From: Stereum hirsutum FP-91666 SS1
Taxonomy: Eukaryota; Basidiomycota; Agaricomycetes; Russulales; Stereaceae
Assembly: GCF_000264905.1 (NCBI RefSeq)
Contig: NW_006763132.1
Location: forward strand, 534,237 to 598,236
Direction: 5' to 3'
Length of the DNA stretch: 64,000 nucleotides
The notes beneath the pieces were generated by a model. That model was not told the origin of the DNA, did not search any database, and saw only the letters and a list, made by a program, of their open reading frames with translations. Below are positions 1 to 6,976 of the stretch, piece after piece. Each line of letters starts with the position of its first letter. The stretch's first letter is position 1. The position numbers and the translations under genes are program-made.

Positions 1-551
1 GTACGACGAGCGTGTTTTTATTGCACAAGGGGGCTGAAAGACGATACAATCTCTAGACAAAGCTCGGACAACGACCTCGTGTCCTGCAAAGGCGTCGATG
101 GGAGGCATCGCATACTCTGTACCTTTGAGATGCATTTAATCCTGAAGAGGGATACAATCAAGCGAAAGGGACTACGTCCGTGCATAATGGAACGACAAAA
201 AGCGTTCACAACGGCGACTTTGCTGTACTTCCTACCATAACTGTCCGGCGCACCAGGCGAGCTTCTTTGTGACTGAAAGAGGGTCACAATAGGATGCAGT
301 GCTGTGTCTGCACAGTGAAATGAAAGGAACAATAGATCTCTGAAGATTTTGGCGCCTACACGGCACGAACGAGAAAACACGTTATAAACAAGAGAGGAGT
401 GCTATAGAAGGCCGATTTCAGCTCGTGGACCTTCGCAACGAAGTGGACGTACGGGCAGTGCTCACTGGATTATCCGCATACCGGGAACTCGCTGACCGTA
501 TGGCTACCGAACAGACCAGTTGAGGTCAGATCGAGTGACTCTACTCACAAC
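1..551. other. Left-edge stretch without recognised gene
   Basis: No open frame longer than 120 codons and no family resemblance was found. No A-box/B-box pair is present, so the tRNA-like array begins only after this stretch. It may be the outer flank of the array. Confidence 0.5.
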
Positions 552-655
552 CTTCCGGTAGCTCAGTCGGACGAGCGAGTATGTTCAAGTGACAAGTCCT
601 TCCAAATAGTTTGCGTTGCATCATACTGAGGCTGGTTCGAGTCCAGCCCGGAGGG
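552..655 (+). tRNA. tRNA-Tyr-like unit 1 (class E, long loop insert)
   Basis: Acceptor 552-558 pairs fully (one G.T) with 648-654, and G655 can be the discriminator. D stem is GCTC/GAGC and T stem GCTGG/CCAGC. The anticodon stem is AGTAT/ATACT, unlike its neighbours but complementary. The loop is extended to about 40 nt and starts GTTCAAG, so U33 is possible here, but no GTA anticodon sits at 34-36. Confidence 0.7.
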
Positions 656-825
656 TCTCTAGAACCCTCGTCCCGTATTTTTCTGCGCCCTGTTGAAAAG
701 ATCTACGGCGGACACATGCGGCTGTAGCAAAGGAGAAGAGTCCACATATCGGCGGAAAGCGGCTAAATCAACAACACACGCACAAAGCTGTGCACAGTCG
801 TGCTCCTCATACCCTCAAAGCATAT

Positions 826-920
826 CCACCGGTAGCTCAGTCGGAAGAGCATACAGAGTACAATGCAAAACAATCCAGAAATTTGATTCTGTAGGCGCTG
901 GTTCGAGCCCAGCTCGGAGG
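826..920 (+). tRNA. tRNA-Tyr-like unit 2 (class B, loop insert)
   Basis: Acceptor CCACCGG/TCGGAGG has one mismatch. Anticodon stem is TACAG/CTGTA with a 32-nt loop that starts AGTACAAT. The B box is GGTTCGAGCCC, a one-base variant. Position 33 is G, so a normal anticodon loop is unlikely. Confidence 0.65.
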
Positions 921-1176
921 CCTGAGAAGTTCGAAAAAACACTCATATTTTGCATGAGAAGATCGAGCTCATAAAGACGAGCTCTAAGGTCTTGTCAGGT
1001 AGAGCTATAACATGAGCGGAGGTTGTCAGCCTCAGTAGTTGGTATTTGGAGAAGAGAGAGAAAGAATAAAGGAGCGTACCACACTGAAAAAAAGAGGTGG
1101 CCCTAGGATGGCTATGTAGAACAAAGCAAACCGCGAAACGCGCACATGATACGAATCATCATGGCGTACCTTTCAT

Positions 1177-1249
1177 CCCCAGGTAGCTCAGTCGGAAGAG
1201 CAGGAAGAATACATATCTGTTGACGCTGGTTCGAGTCCAGCCTGGAGGG
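1177..1249 (+). tRNA. tRNA-like unit 3 (class C, short, degenerate)
   Basis: Short class without a long insert. Acceptor CCCCAGG pairs imperfectly with CCTGGAGGG. The anticodon arm has lost the CAGAG 5' half found in unit 7, so this copy looks decayed. A and B boxes are intact. Confidence 0.55.
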
Positions 1250-1397
1250 TATCCTATACTCGTCAAGATCATTTTGCATCAGTCATGGGTCATGGTTTTT
1301 GAACGAACGTCGAGCAATTGCACTTAACTTAGTGACTCGGAAGCCGTACATGGAACTGGGAACTATGATTCCTGCACATACCACATCAACGCACAGA

Positions 1398-1492
1398 CCT
1401 CCGGTAGCTCAGCGGGAAGAGTGAACAGAGCATAATCTGTGTGTAAAATTGACGTATCTCTGTGGACGCTGGTTCGAGTCCAGCCCGGAGGG
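1398..1492 (+). tRNA. tRNA-Tyr-like unit 4 (class A, loop insert)
   Basis: Perfect acceptor CCTCCGG/CCGGAGG. Anticodon stem ACAGAG/CTCTGT encloses a 27-nt insert starting CATAAT. The D stem ends GAGT, giving a wobble pair. TTTT and TTTTT runs about 25-35 nt downstream could end a pol III transcript. Confidence 0.7.
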
Positions 1493-1651
1493 CCTGCTGA
1501 ACCTTCGTCCTGGTTTTATTTTTGCGCCCGGAAAGAAGGAACCTACGGCGGACGTACGTCTGTAACAAAGTCGGAAATAAGTGGCAGAAAGAGGCGGCTA
1601 AATCTGCACGAAGTTGTTCACAATCAGATTCCTCGTAGCTTCAAAGCATGT

Positions 1652-1744
1652 CCCCCGGTAGCTCAGCAGGAAGAGCATACAGAGCACAATGGAGGATGTT
1701 GCAAGCCTATTCTGTAGACGCTGGTTCGAGTCCAGCCCGGGGGG
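1652..1744 (+). tRNA. tRNA-Tyr-like unit 5 (class B, loop insert)
   Basis: Perfect acceptor CCCCCGG/CCGGGGG. Anticodon stem TACAG/CTGTA with a 29-nt loop that starts AGCACAAT, whose centre differs from the other class B units. A CTTTTTG run lies downstream near 1770. Confidence 0.7.
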
Positions 1745-1913
1745 TGTCTATCCAGGCGAAGTGCCCTTTTTGCCACCATACTAGTCGAGACGGCGTTTGG
1801 TGTGCAGAAGCTGGGTGGGATTGAGGCATCCGTACCCTGTATAGTAAGCGCAATCAGTCGCGTGTAGTGGCTCATGATCCAGATGTCCGTGAGGAGACGT
1901 CCTTACTGCTAAC

Positions 1914-2013
1914 CCTCCGGTAGCTCAGTCGGTAGAGCGACGGGTCAAAATCGATGATATGTTCGGAGGTCGATTCGAAACCCGTAGGCGTTGGTTCGAG
2001 TCCAGCTCGGAGG
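1914..2013 (+). tRNA. tRNA-Tyr-like unit 6 (class D, hairpin in insert)
   Basis: Acceptor CCTCCGG/TCGGAGG (one G.T). Anticodon stem ACGGG/CCCGT. The insert begins TCAAAAT and holds its own inverted repeat, AATCGA/TCGATT, so the loop could fold into an extra hairpin. Unit 13 belongs to the same class. Confidence 0.7.
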
Positions 2014-2251
2014 GCATATAGTGCTGACGTATTGATGCACTAAAATTTTGTATGAGGAGGTCGAGCTCATAACGACAAATTCCAAGTGCTTCACGTTGGT
2101 TTCAGCTACAATATGAGCGGATGTTGTGTCTCAGTAGTCGATTTTTGGAGAATCAAGAATAAAGGAAGGTACCGCCAAGAGAAATAGGTGGTCGTAGTAG
2201 CTAGAACAAAGGGAGCCGTCAAAGGCGCACAGGAGGAACATCGTAGCGTAG

Positions 2252-2356
2252 TACGTAACTTTCATCCCCAGGTAGCTCAGTCGGAAGAGCAAGCAGAGAA
2301 CATATCTCTGTTGACGCTGGTTCGAGTCCATTATTGGGGGGGGGGGGGGGGGAGGG
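2252..2356 (+). repeat. Gap-flanking duplicate, left copy
   Basis: From 2252 the sequence is the same as that starting at 2901, through a whole class C unit and into a run of G. Here the run is 17 G followed by AGGG and then N. This looks like two contig ends that share the same roughly 95-bp sequence. Confidence 0.85.
2266..2340 (+). tRNA. tRNA-like unit 7 (class C, no insert)
   Basis: Acceptor CCCCAGG, D arm normal. The anticodon arm can form an extended 7-bp stem AGCAGAG/CTCTGTT around the 7-nt loop AACATAT. Read conventionally the loop gives CAT at the centre, but position 33 is A. The T stem is broken (CCATT instead of CCAGC) just before the poly-G and gap. Confidence 0.5.
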
Positions 2357-2900
2357 NNNNNNNNNNNNNNNNNNNNNNNNNNNNNNNNNNNNNNNNNNNN
2401 NNNNNNNNNNNNNNNNNNNNNNNNNNNNNNNNNNNNNNNNNNNNNNNNNNNNNNNNNNNNNNNNNNNNNNNNNNNNNNNNNNNNNNNNNNNNNNNNNNNN
2501 NNNNNNNNNNNNNNNNNNNNNNNNNNNNNNNNNNNNNNNNNNNNNNNNNNNNNNNNNNNNNNNNNNNNNNNNNNNNNNNNNNNNNNNNNNNNNNNNNNNN
2601 NNNNNNNNNNNNNNNNNNNNNNNNNNNNNNNNNNNNNNNNNNNNNNNNNNNNNNNNNNNNNNNNNNNNNNNNNNNNNNNNNNNNNNNNNNNNNNNNNNNN
2701 NNNNNNNNNNNNNNNNNNNNNNNNNNNNNNNNNNNNNNNNNNNNNNNNNNNNNNNNNNNNNNNNNNNNNNNNNNNNNNNNNNNNNNNNNNNNNNNNNNNN
2801 NNNNNNNNNNNNNNNNNNNNNNNNNNNNNNNNNNNNNNNNNNNNNNNNNNNNNNNNNNNNNNNNNNNNNNNNNNNNNNNNNNNNNNNNNNNNNNNNNNNN
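2357..2900. other. Assembly gap (544 N)
   Basis: Unresolved bases. The gap falls inside the tRNA-like array and both edges carry the same sequence and a homopolymer G run. This suggests a repeat-induced break, and the true missing length may be much smaller or larger. Confidence 0.98.
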
Positions 2901-2995
2901 TACGTAACTTTCATCCCCAGGTAGCTCAGTCGGAAGAGCAAGCAGAGAACATATCTCTGTTGACGCTGGTTCGAGTCCATTATTGGGGGGGGGGG
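2901..2995 (+). repeat. Gap-flanking duplicate, right copy
   Basis: Matches 2252 onward through the complete class C unit, with an 11-G run before ATAAG. Reads or contigs on both sides probably describe the same locus, so units 7 and 8 may be one unit. Confidence 0.85.
2915..2990 (+). tRNA. tRNA-like unit 8 (class C, probably same as unit 7)
   Basis: Same sequence as unit 7 including the broken T stem. Counted separately only because the assembly shows it twice. Confidence 0.45.
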
Positions 2996-3189
2996 ATAAG
3001 TGTTTGTTAAAGCGCTTTTTGCATCAGTCAGAACGTCTTGGATGTTGAACGTCGATCGTCGAGCAAGTGACTTAGAAGTCGTACATGGAGAGACCTGAAA
3101 TTTGAATGATGCATTGAGCATTGAGTAGTCGCGTGACAAGTTTGACAGAACTGGGAACTATAACTCCTGCACGCACCACGTCAATATAA

Positions 3190-3282
3190 CCTCCGGTAGC
3201 TCAGTCGGAAGAGCATACAGAGTACAATAAAACGCTCCCCCGATTCATTCTGTAGACGCTGGTTCGAGTCCAGCCCGGGGGG
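3190..3282 (+). tRNA. tRNA-Tyr-like unit 9 (class B, loop insert)
   Basis: Acceptor CCTCCGG/CCGGGGG (one wobble). Anticodon stem TACAG/CTGTA, 29-nt loop starting AGTACAAT and rich in C in the middle. A CTTTTTTC run follows at about 3307. Confidence 0.7.
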
Positions 3283-3527
3283 TAGGAGTCTAATGAATCA
3301 GCGTGCCTTTTTTCTACTACACCAGTCGAGACGGCGTTTGTTATGCAGAGGTTACGCGAGGTTGAGGAAGTCGGTAGCACAATGGAATACGGGAACGTAC
3401 CAGGAGAGCATCACCAAGAGGCCGCACATTTCATTACCGTGTAACCGGTCTGTATACTTAAGTCTAGTCAGTCGCGTGTAGTGGATCACGGTACGGATGT
3501 CCGCGAGGAGACGTACTTACCGCTAAC

Positions 3528-3630
3528 CCTCCGGTAGCTCAGCGGGAAGAGCAAGCAGAGCACAGTAAACTTGTAGCTGAAATCGTGTTTGTGTATCTCT
3601 GTGGACGCTGGTTCGAGTCCAGCTCGGAGG
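3528..3630 (+). tRNA. tRNA-Tyr-like unit 10 (class A, longest A insert)
   Basis: Acceptor CCTCCGG/TCGGAGG. Stem CAGAG/CTCTG with a 36-nt insert beginning CACAGTAA. The B box is a perfect consensus match. Confidence 0.7.
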
Positions 3631-3852
3631 TTTAGGAGATCGAAGAAACTTTTGCATGAGAAGATCGAGCGCACAATAACAAGTTCCGAATACTTCACGT
3701 TGGTCGAAGCTACAACGGAAGCAGACATTGTCTGCCTAGTCGTGTATGGACGATAAAGGAAGGCGCCGCAAAAGAAAGGTAGCCGGAAGATAGCTAGAAC
3801 AAAGGGAGCCACGAAAGGCGTACACGAGGAACCATCATGCCGTACCTTTCAT

Positions 3853-3926
3853 CCCTAGGTAGCTCAGTCGGAAGAGCAAGCAGAACACACATCTCTGTTG
3901 ATGCTGGTTCGAGTCCAGTCTTGGGG
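3853..3926 (+). tRNA. tRNA-like unit 11 (class C, no insert)
   Basis: Acceptor CCCTAGG/CTTGGGG pairs through several G.T wobbles. Short anticodon arm AGCAGA/TCTGTT around ACACACATC. Followed at about 3949 by a T8 run, a strong candidate pol III terminator. Confidence 0.6.
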
Positions 3927-4101
3927 TAATAAGTGTTTGTTAAAGCGTTTTTTTTTGCATCGGTCAGGACGACCTGATCATCTAACGAACGTCGAACGTC
4001 GAGCAATTGCAGGAAGCCGTACATGAAAATACCTAAATGATGCATTGAGCAGTCGAACTGGAAACTAGAGTGTATTTTAGCACGCACCACATGAACACAG
4101 A

Positions 4102-4206
4102 CCTCCAGTAGCTCAGTCGGAAGAGCAGATAGTTCTCAGCGTCATCTGATCTCCCAATGACCTTACTTTGTTTCCTATCGACGCTGGTTCGAGTCCAGCC
4201 CGGGGG
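4102..4206 (+). tRNA. tRNA-Tyr-like unit 12 (class F, long insert)
   Basis: Acceptor CCTCCAG/CCGGGGG with one mismatch. The anticodon stem GATAG/CTATC is unique in the array. The loop starts TTCTCAG, so U33 is present and 34-36 would read CTC. It is one of only two units with U33. Confidence 0.6.
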
Positions 4207-4411
4207 ACATTCATTGACTCAGTCTATCAGCCCTTTTTCGGAGACGTTCTCGTGCACTGTCCAAAGTCTGACACAAAGCAGCGTTCCATTGACAGTCATG
4301 ATGGTACAATCCAGTGTGGTCCTGTGGGTGGAGCGCTGACGATACGATAAAGAACTCGATCATCCCACTTACCACATCGCAACTTGAGGTGCGCACAACC
4401 TAGAGACTCAA

Positions 4412-4515
4412 CCTCCGATAGCTCAGTCGGTAGAGCGACGGGTCAAAATTAACGACATTTGCAGTCGCTGTTGATTTCGAAACCCGTAGGCGCTGGTTCG
4501 AGTCCAGCCCGGAGG
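4412..4515 (+). tRNA. tRNA-Tyr-like unit 13 (class D, hairpin in insert)
   Basis: Acceptor CCTCCGA/CCGGAGG. Anticodon stem ACGGG/CCCGT as in unit 6. The insert keeps the TCAAAAT start and TTCGAA end but has a different centre, again able to fold on itself. A TTTTTT run follows at about 4533. Confidence 0.7.
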
Positions 4516-4712
4516 AGTTCGTTGTCACACACTGGTTTTTGGGTCAGTGGTGGATAGGATAGGATCGAAGAGCGCGTGGTGCTGGGAGGGGGATGTGATG
4601 GGTGCGTACCGAGTATTATGTGTCACATTCAGGAGACAAACCGATAAAAACGAATGAGCCACAGCCAAGCGACGGACATGTCAAGAGAAAGGAACGCACC
4701 TGTACCTGTAAT

Positions 4713-4810
4713 CCTCCGGTAGCTCAGCAGGAAGAGCGAACAGAGCACAATAGCATCTGCGTTAATGACAATGCATCTCTGTTGACGCTGGTTCGAGTCC
4801 AGCTCGGAGG
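4713..4810 (+). tRNA. tRNA-Tyr-like unit 14 (class A, loop insert)
   Basis: Acceptor CCTCCGG/TCGGAGG. Extended anticodon stem AACAGAG/CTCTGTT, fully paired, with a 31-nt insert starting CACAATAG. Confidence 0.7.
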
Positions 4811-4966
4811 GCCTGCTCAACGCTGTTATTTCTTTTATGCGCCGCTGAAAAAAAAATGCGGTGGACGTATGCGGCTGTAACAAAGGAGATGAGTGGCGCA
4901 GAGCGGCTAAATCAACAATGGACGCACGAAACTCTTCACAGTCGTGCTCACCTCATCAAAGGATAT

Positions 4967-5062
4967 CCACCGGTAGCTCAGTCGGAAGAGCATACAGAGC
5001 ACAATGGCACGTAGTCTACGAAGTTGATTCTGTAGACGCTGGTTCGAGTCCAGCCCGGGGGG
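4967..5062 (+). tRNA. tRNA-Tyr-like unit 15 (class B, loop insert)
   Basis: Acceptor CCACCGG/CCGGGGG, one mismatch. Stem TACAG/CTGTA. The 32-nt loop contains the small hairpin CGTAG-T-CTACG. A T8 run lies at about 5088. Confidence 0.7.
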
Positions 5063-5215
5063 TAGGTGTCGATTGAAACAGCGTGCATTTTTTTTCCACC
5101 ACAGCAGTCGAGACGGCGTTTGTTGTTCGGATGCTGCGGGGATTGAGGCAAGCGTCCCCTGGCGATCAGTCGTCTGTAGTGTGGATGTCCGCTCGGACAC
5201 GTCCTTACCGCTAAC

Positions 5216-5310
5216 CCTCCGGTAGCTCAGCAGGAAGAGCGAACAGAGCACAATATAGTGTGACAAACGAATGGATCTCTGTGGACGCTGGTTCGAGTCC
5301 AGCTCGGAGG
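5216..5310 (+). tRNA. tRNA-Tyr-like unit 16 (class A, loop insert)
   Basis: Acceptor CCTCCGG/TCGGAGG. Stem CAGAG/CTCTG with a 28-nt insert starting CACAATAT. Its spacers match those around unit 10. Confidence 0.7.
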
Positions 5311-5562
5311 GCCTGACATCATGTTGGAAAGACACCAAATTTTTGCATGAGAAGGTCGAGCTCATAAGAACGAGCTCTATTATATCACGTCGGGTGTAGC
5401 TACAACACAGGCAGACGTTGTCAGCGTAGTCGATAGTCAATCAATACTCAGATAAATTAAAGGAAGATACCGCAAAGAAAAACGGATGATCGATGATAGC
5501 CATATAAAACGAAGGGAGTTGCGAAAGGCCTGGGGTAGGAATCATTGTGGCGTACCTTTCAT

Positions 5563-5640
5563 CTTTAGGTAGCTCAGTCGGAAGAGCAAGCAGAACACAT
5601 ACTTCTCTCTGTTGACGCTGGTTCGATTCCAGCCTGGGGG
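5563..5640 (+). tRNA. tRNA-like unit 17 (class C, degenerate acceptor)
   Basis: Acceptor CTTTAGG/CTGGGGG pairs weakly. The B box is GGTTCGATTCC. The anticodon arm has AGCAGA on the 5' side and TCTCTCTGTT on the 3' side. Probably decayed. Confidence 0.5.
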
Positions 5641-5909
5641 TTAAAAGGTCTGCGCGAAGGTCTTTTGCATCAGTCAAGACGAGATCTAGCTAGCTATCAT
5701 TGAACGTCGGGCGTCGAACGTCGAGTAGCTATCGACTTGCTCACGCCAGAGTCCAGCACTTTTTCGTAAACATTCTCCTGCTCCGTGCGGAAATCGACAC
5801 AAAGCACCGGGATCCTCGTTCAGGAGAACACACTACGTCTGGGTAGAGAATCTGAAACACGAGGATCAGTGGAACAAAGCATGAAAGGTGGAGAGGTTGA
5901 ATGAAGGAA

Positions 5910-6001
5910 CGCCCGGTAGCTCAAGCGGAAGAGCGAGGAGACCTTGTCAGAGAAAAGGACTATGGTATCTCTGTGACGCTGGTTCGAGTCCAGCCCGGGC
6001 G
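5910..6001 (+). tRNA. tRNA-like unit 18 (class G, last in array)
   Basis: Perfect GC-rich acceptor CGCCCGG/CCGGGCG, still C1:G72. A box variant TAGCTCAAGCGG. The anticodon region is about 40 nt and can form CCTT/AAGG internally. It ends the array. Confidence 0.65.
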
Positions 6002-6241
6002 GCCTGTGGGTTCGAAATGGCGTTTTTTCTACGAGTAGCGTTGTGCATGTATGGTGCGCTCTGATTTCCCTTGGAGGGCATCCGGGTCATGGCAAGGATA
6101 GGGACAAGCAAAAGTTTACTTGATTGCATGCACGAGAAAAGAAGTAGTATAGCTGTTCAAATGTGAAGGGTTTAGTACCTCGACGAGAATGTAGAATATT
6201 TTGGTCCGCAACGCACTGTAGATCTCCACCTCCCGTCACAT

Positions 6242-6700
6242 CTACGAGAACAAGCCTCCACCGACCTTACTGCCCACGACCTTGAAACCCCTCGGCGCCT
6301 TCCTATCCCACCTCTGCTCCGTCTTATTCCTCACCTGCTCCGGCCCAACATTCTGCACCTCCAACAACTCCTTACACGTCAATATCTTGCCCGCCATCTC
6401 CGGCGAATGTGGGTGGAACACGGTCTGCATGCGGCGATGAATGCCCATGGATACGAGGGTAGCCTTGATATGTGCGGGAAGGGCGATGGCAGAGCGTTTA
6501 AGGGTGATACGGAAATGGGTATGTGGGCTGTTTGGGATGGCGTTTATGGTGGAGGGTGGGTGGGGACGTGTTGGTGCGGGGGAGGATGCGGGCCCGGGGA
6601 TGGTGGTTATTTCGCGGCGGAAGACATGCTTGGAGGACGAGGCGAGCGATTGAGGCTTGAGAGTCTGTGAGGCCCGTTGCAGGGCAAGCCGGGTCGTCAT
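6242..6700 (-). CDS. MRPL33: Mitochondrial large-subunit ribosomal protein uL30m
   Basis: Component of the mitochondrial 54S large ribosomal subunit (bacterial L30, yeast Mrpl33). The single-exon frame encodes 152 residues. The first roughly 35 residues are rich in Arg, Ser and Thr with no acid, as expected of a mitochondrial presequence. The L30 fold follows: the segment ITLKRSAIALPAHIKATL, then GIHRRMQTVFH and a final LLEVQNV strand match the L30 pattern of a basic first strand, a helix, the GL.R..QTV.H motif and a last strand. A C-terminal tail of about 35 residues is typical of fungal homologues. The ATG at 6698-6700 was chosen because the upstream extension begins with GTG. It is transcribed divergently from the BRCT gene, with 276 bp between the two ATGs. 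Confidence 0.9.
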   Translation of the reverse strand: MTTRLALQRASQTLKPQSLASSSKHVFRREITTIPGPASSPAPTRPHPPSTINAIPNSPHTHFRITLKRSAIALPAHIKATLVSMGIHRRMQTVFHPHSPEMAGKILTCKELLEVQNVGPEQVRNKTEQRWDRKAPRGFKVVGSKVGGGLFS

Positions 6701-6976
6701 TCTTGTCTTGCTCGTCGTCGTTAGCGGCGAAGGACTACAGGTCACGAAAAGTCACGCCGAGTCGTACTGTGACCTAATGTGACAGGAAGTGACAGTCGCG
6801 TTACGGACGCGTCCGGCGTGACTACTATGTTTATCTCGTGTCGCGCGTTTCCACGCTTTGCTCTCTAATCTTCTCCCTAATTGTTGACCGTATTTCTTGC
6901 TTAGTTTATCATCTGTTCTGCGGAAAGGATTATCTGTTGCAATATAGTGATACTGTAGCCGAAATTTACAGCCAAC
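6701..6976. promoter_or_regulatory. Divergent promoter with GTGAC repeats and MCB box
   Basis: Shared intergenic region of the uL30m and Dpb11-like genes. Between 6740 and 6822 it has at least six GTCAC or GTGAC pentamers in both orientations. The palindrome GGACGCGTCC at 6805-6814 contains ACGCGT, the MluI cell-cycle box bound by MBF-type factors in fungi. G1/S control would suit the replication gene on the right. Binding is inferred, not shown. Confidence 0.5.

Larger units (their letters stand above)
552..6001 (+). repeat. Tandem array of tRNA-Tyr-like units
   Basis: Eighteen tRNA-like units, all on the plus strand, start every 220-360 bp (one interval spans the N gap). Each has an A box (TAGCTCAG.CGG) and a B box (GGTTCGAGTCC or a one-base variant). 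Each starts with C1, and most have a 7-bp acceptor closing on G72, which is the eukaryotic tRNA-Tyr signature. The spacers are also homologous and recur in order, giving a higher-order period of roughly 1.1-1.6 kb: class A/E unit, class B, class D or A, class C. Runs of T follow many units and could end pol III transcripts. Most units carry a divergent 27-40 nt insert in the anticodon loop. Transcription is inferred from the promoter boxes only. Confidence 0.85.

Noticed and set aside
18..380. 120-codon frame on the minus strand at the left edge
   Set aside because: No family resemblance, no conserved motif and a non-ATG or doubtful start context; length is within chance for this base composition.
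2188..3139. Long frames over the N gap
   Set aside because: They are open only because N codons contain no stops; the real parts are tRNA-like units.
552..6001. CRISPR-like or bacterial origin of the repeated array
   Set aside because: Repeats are 70-105 nt tRNA folds with eukaryotic pol III boxes and long homologous spacers, not short repeats with unique spacers; neighbouring genes are fungal.
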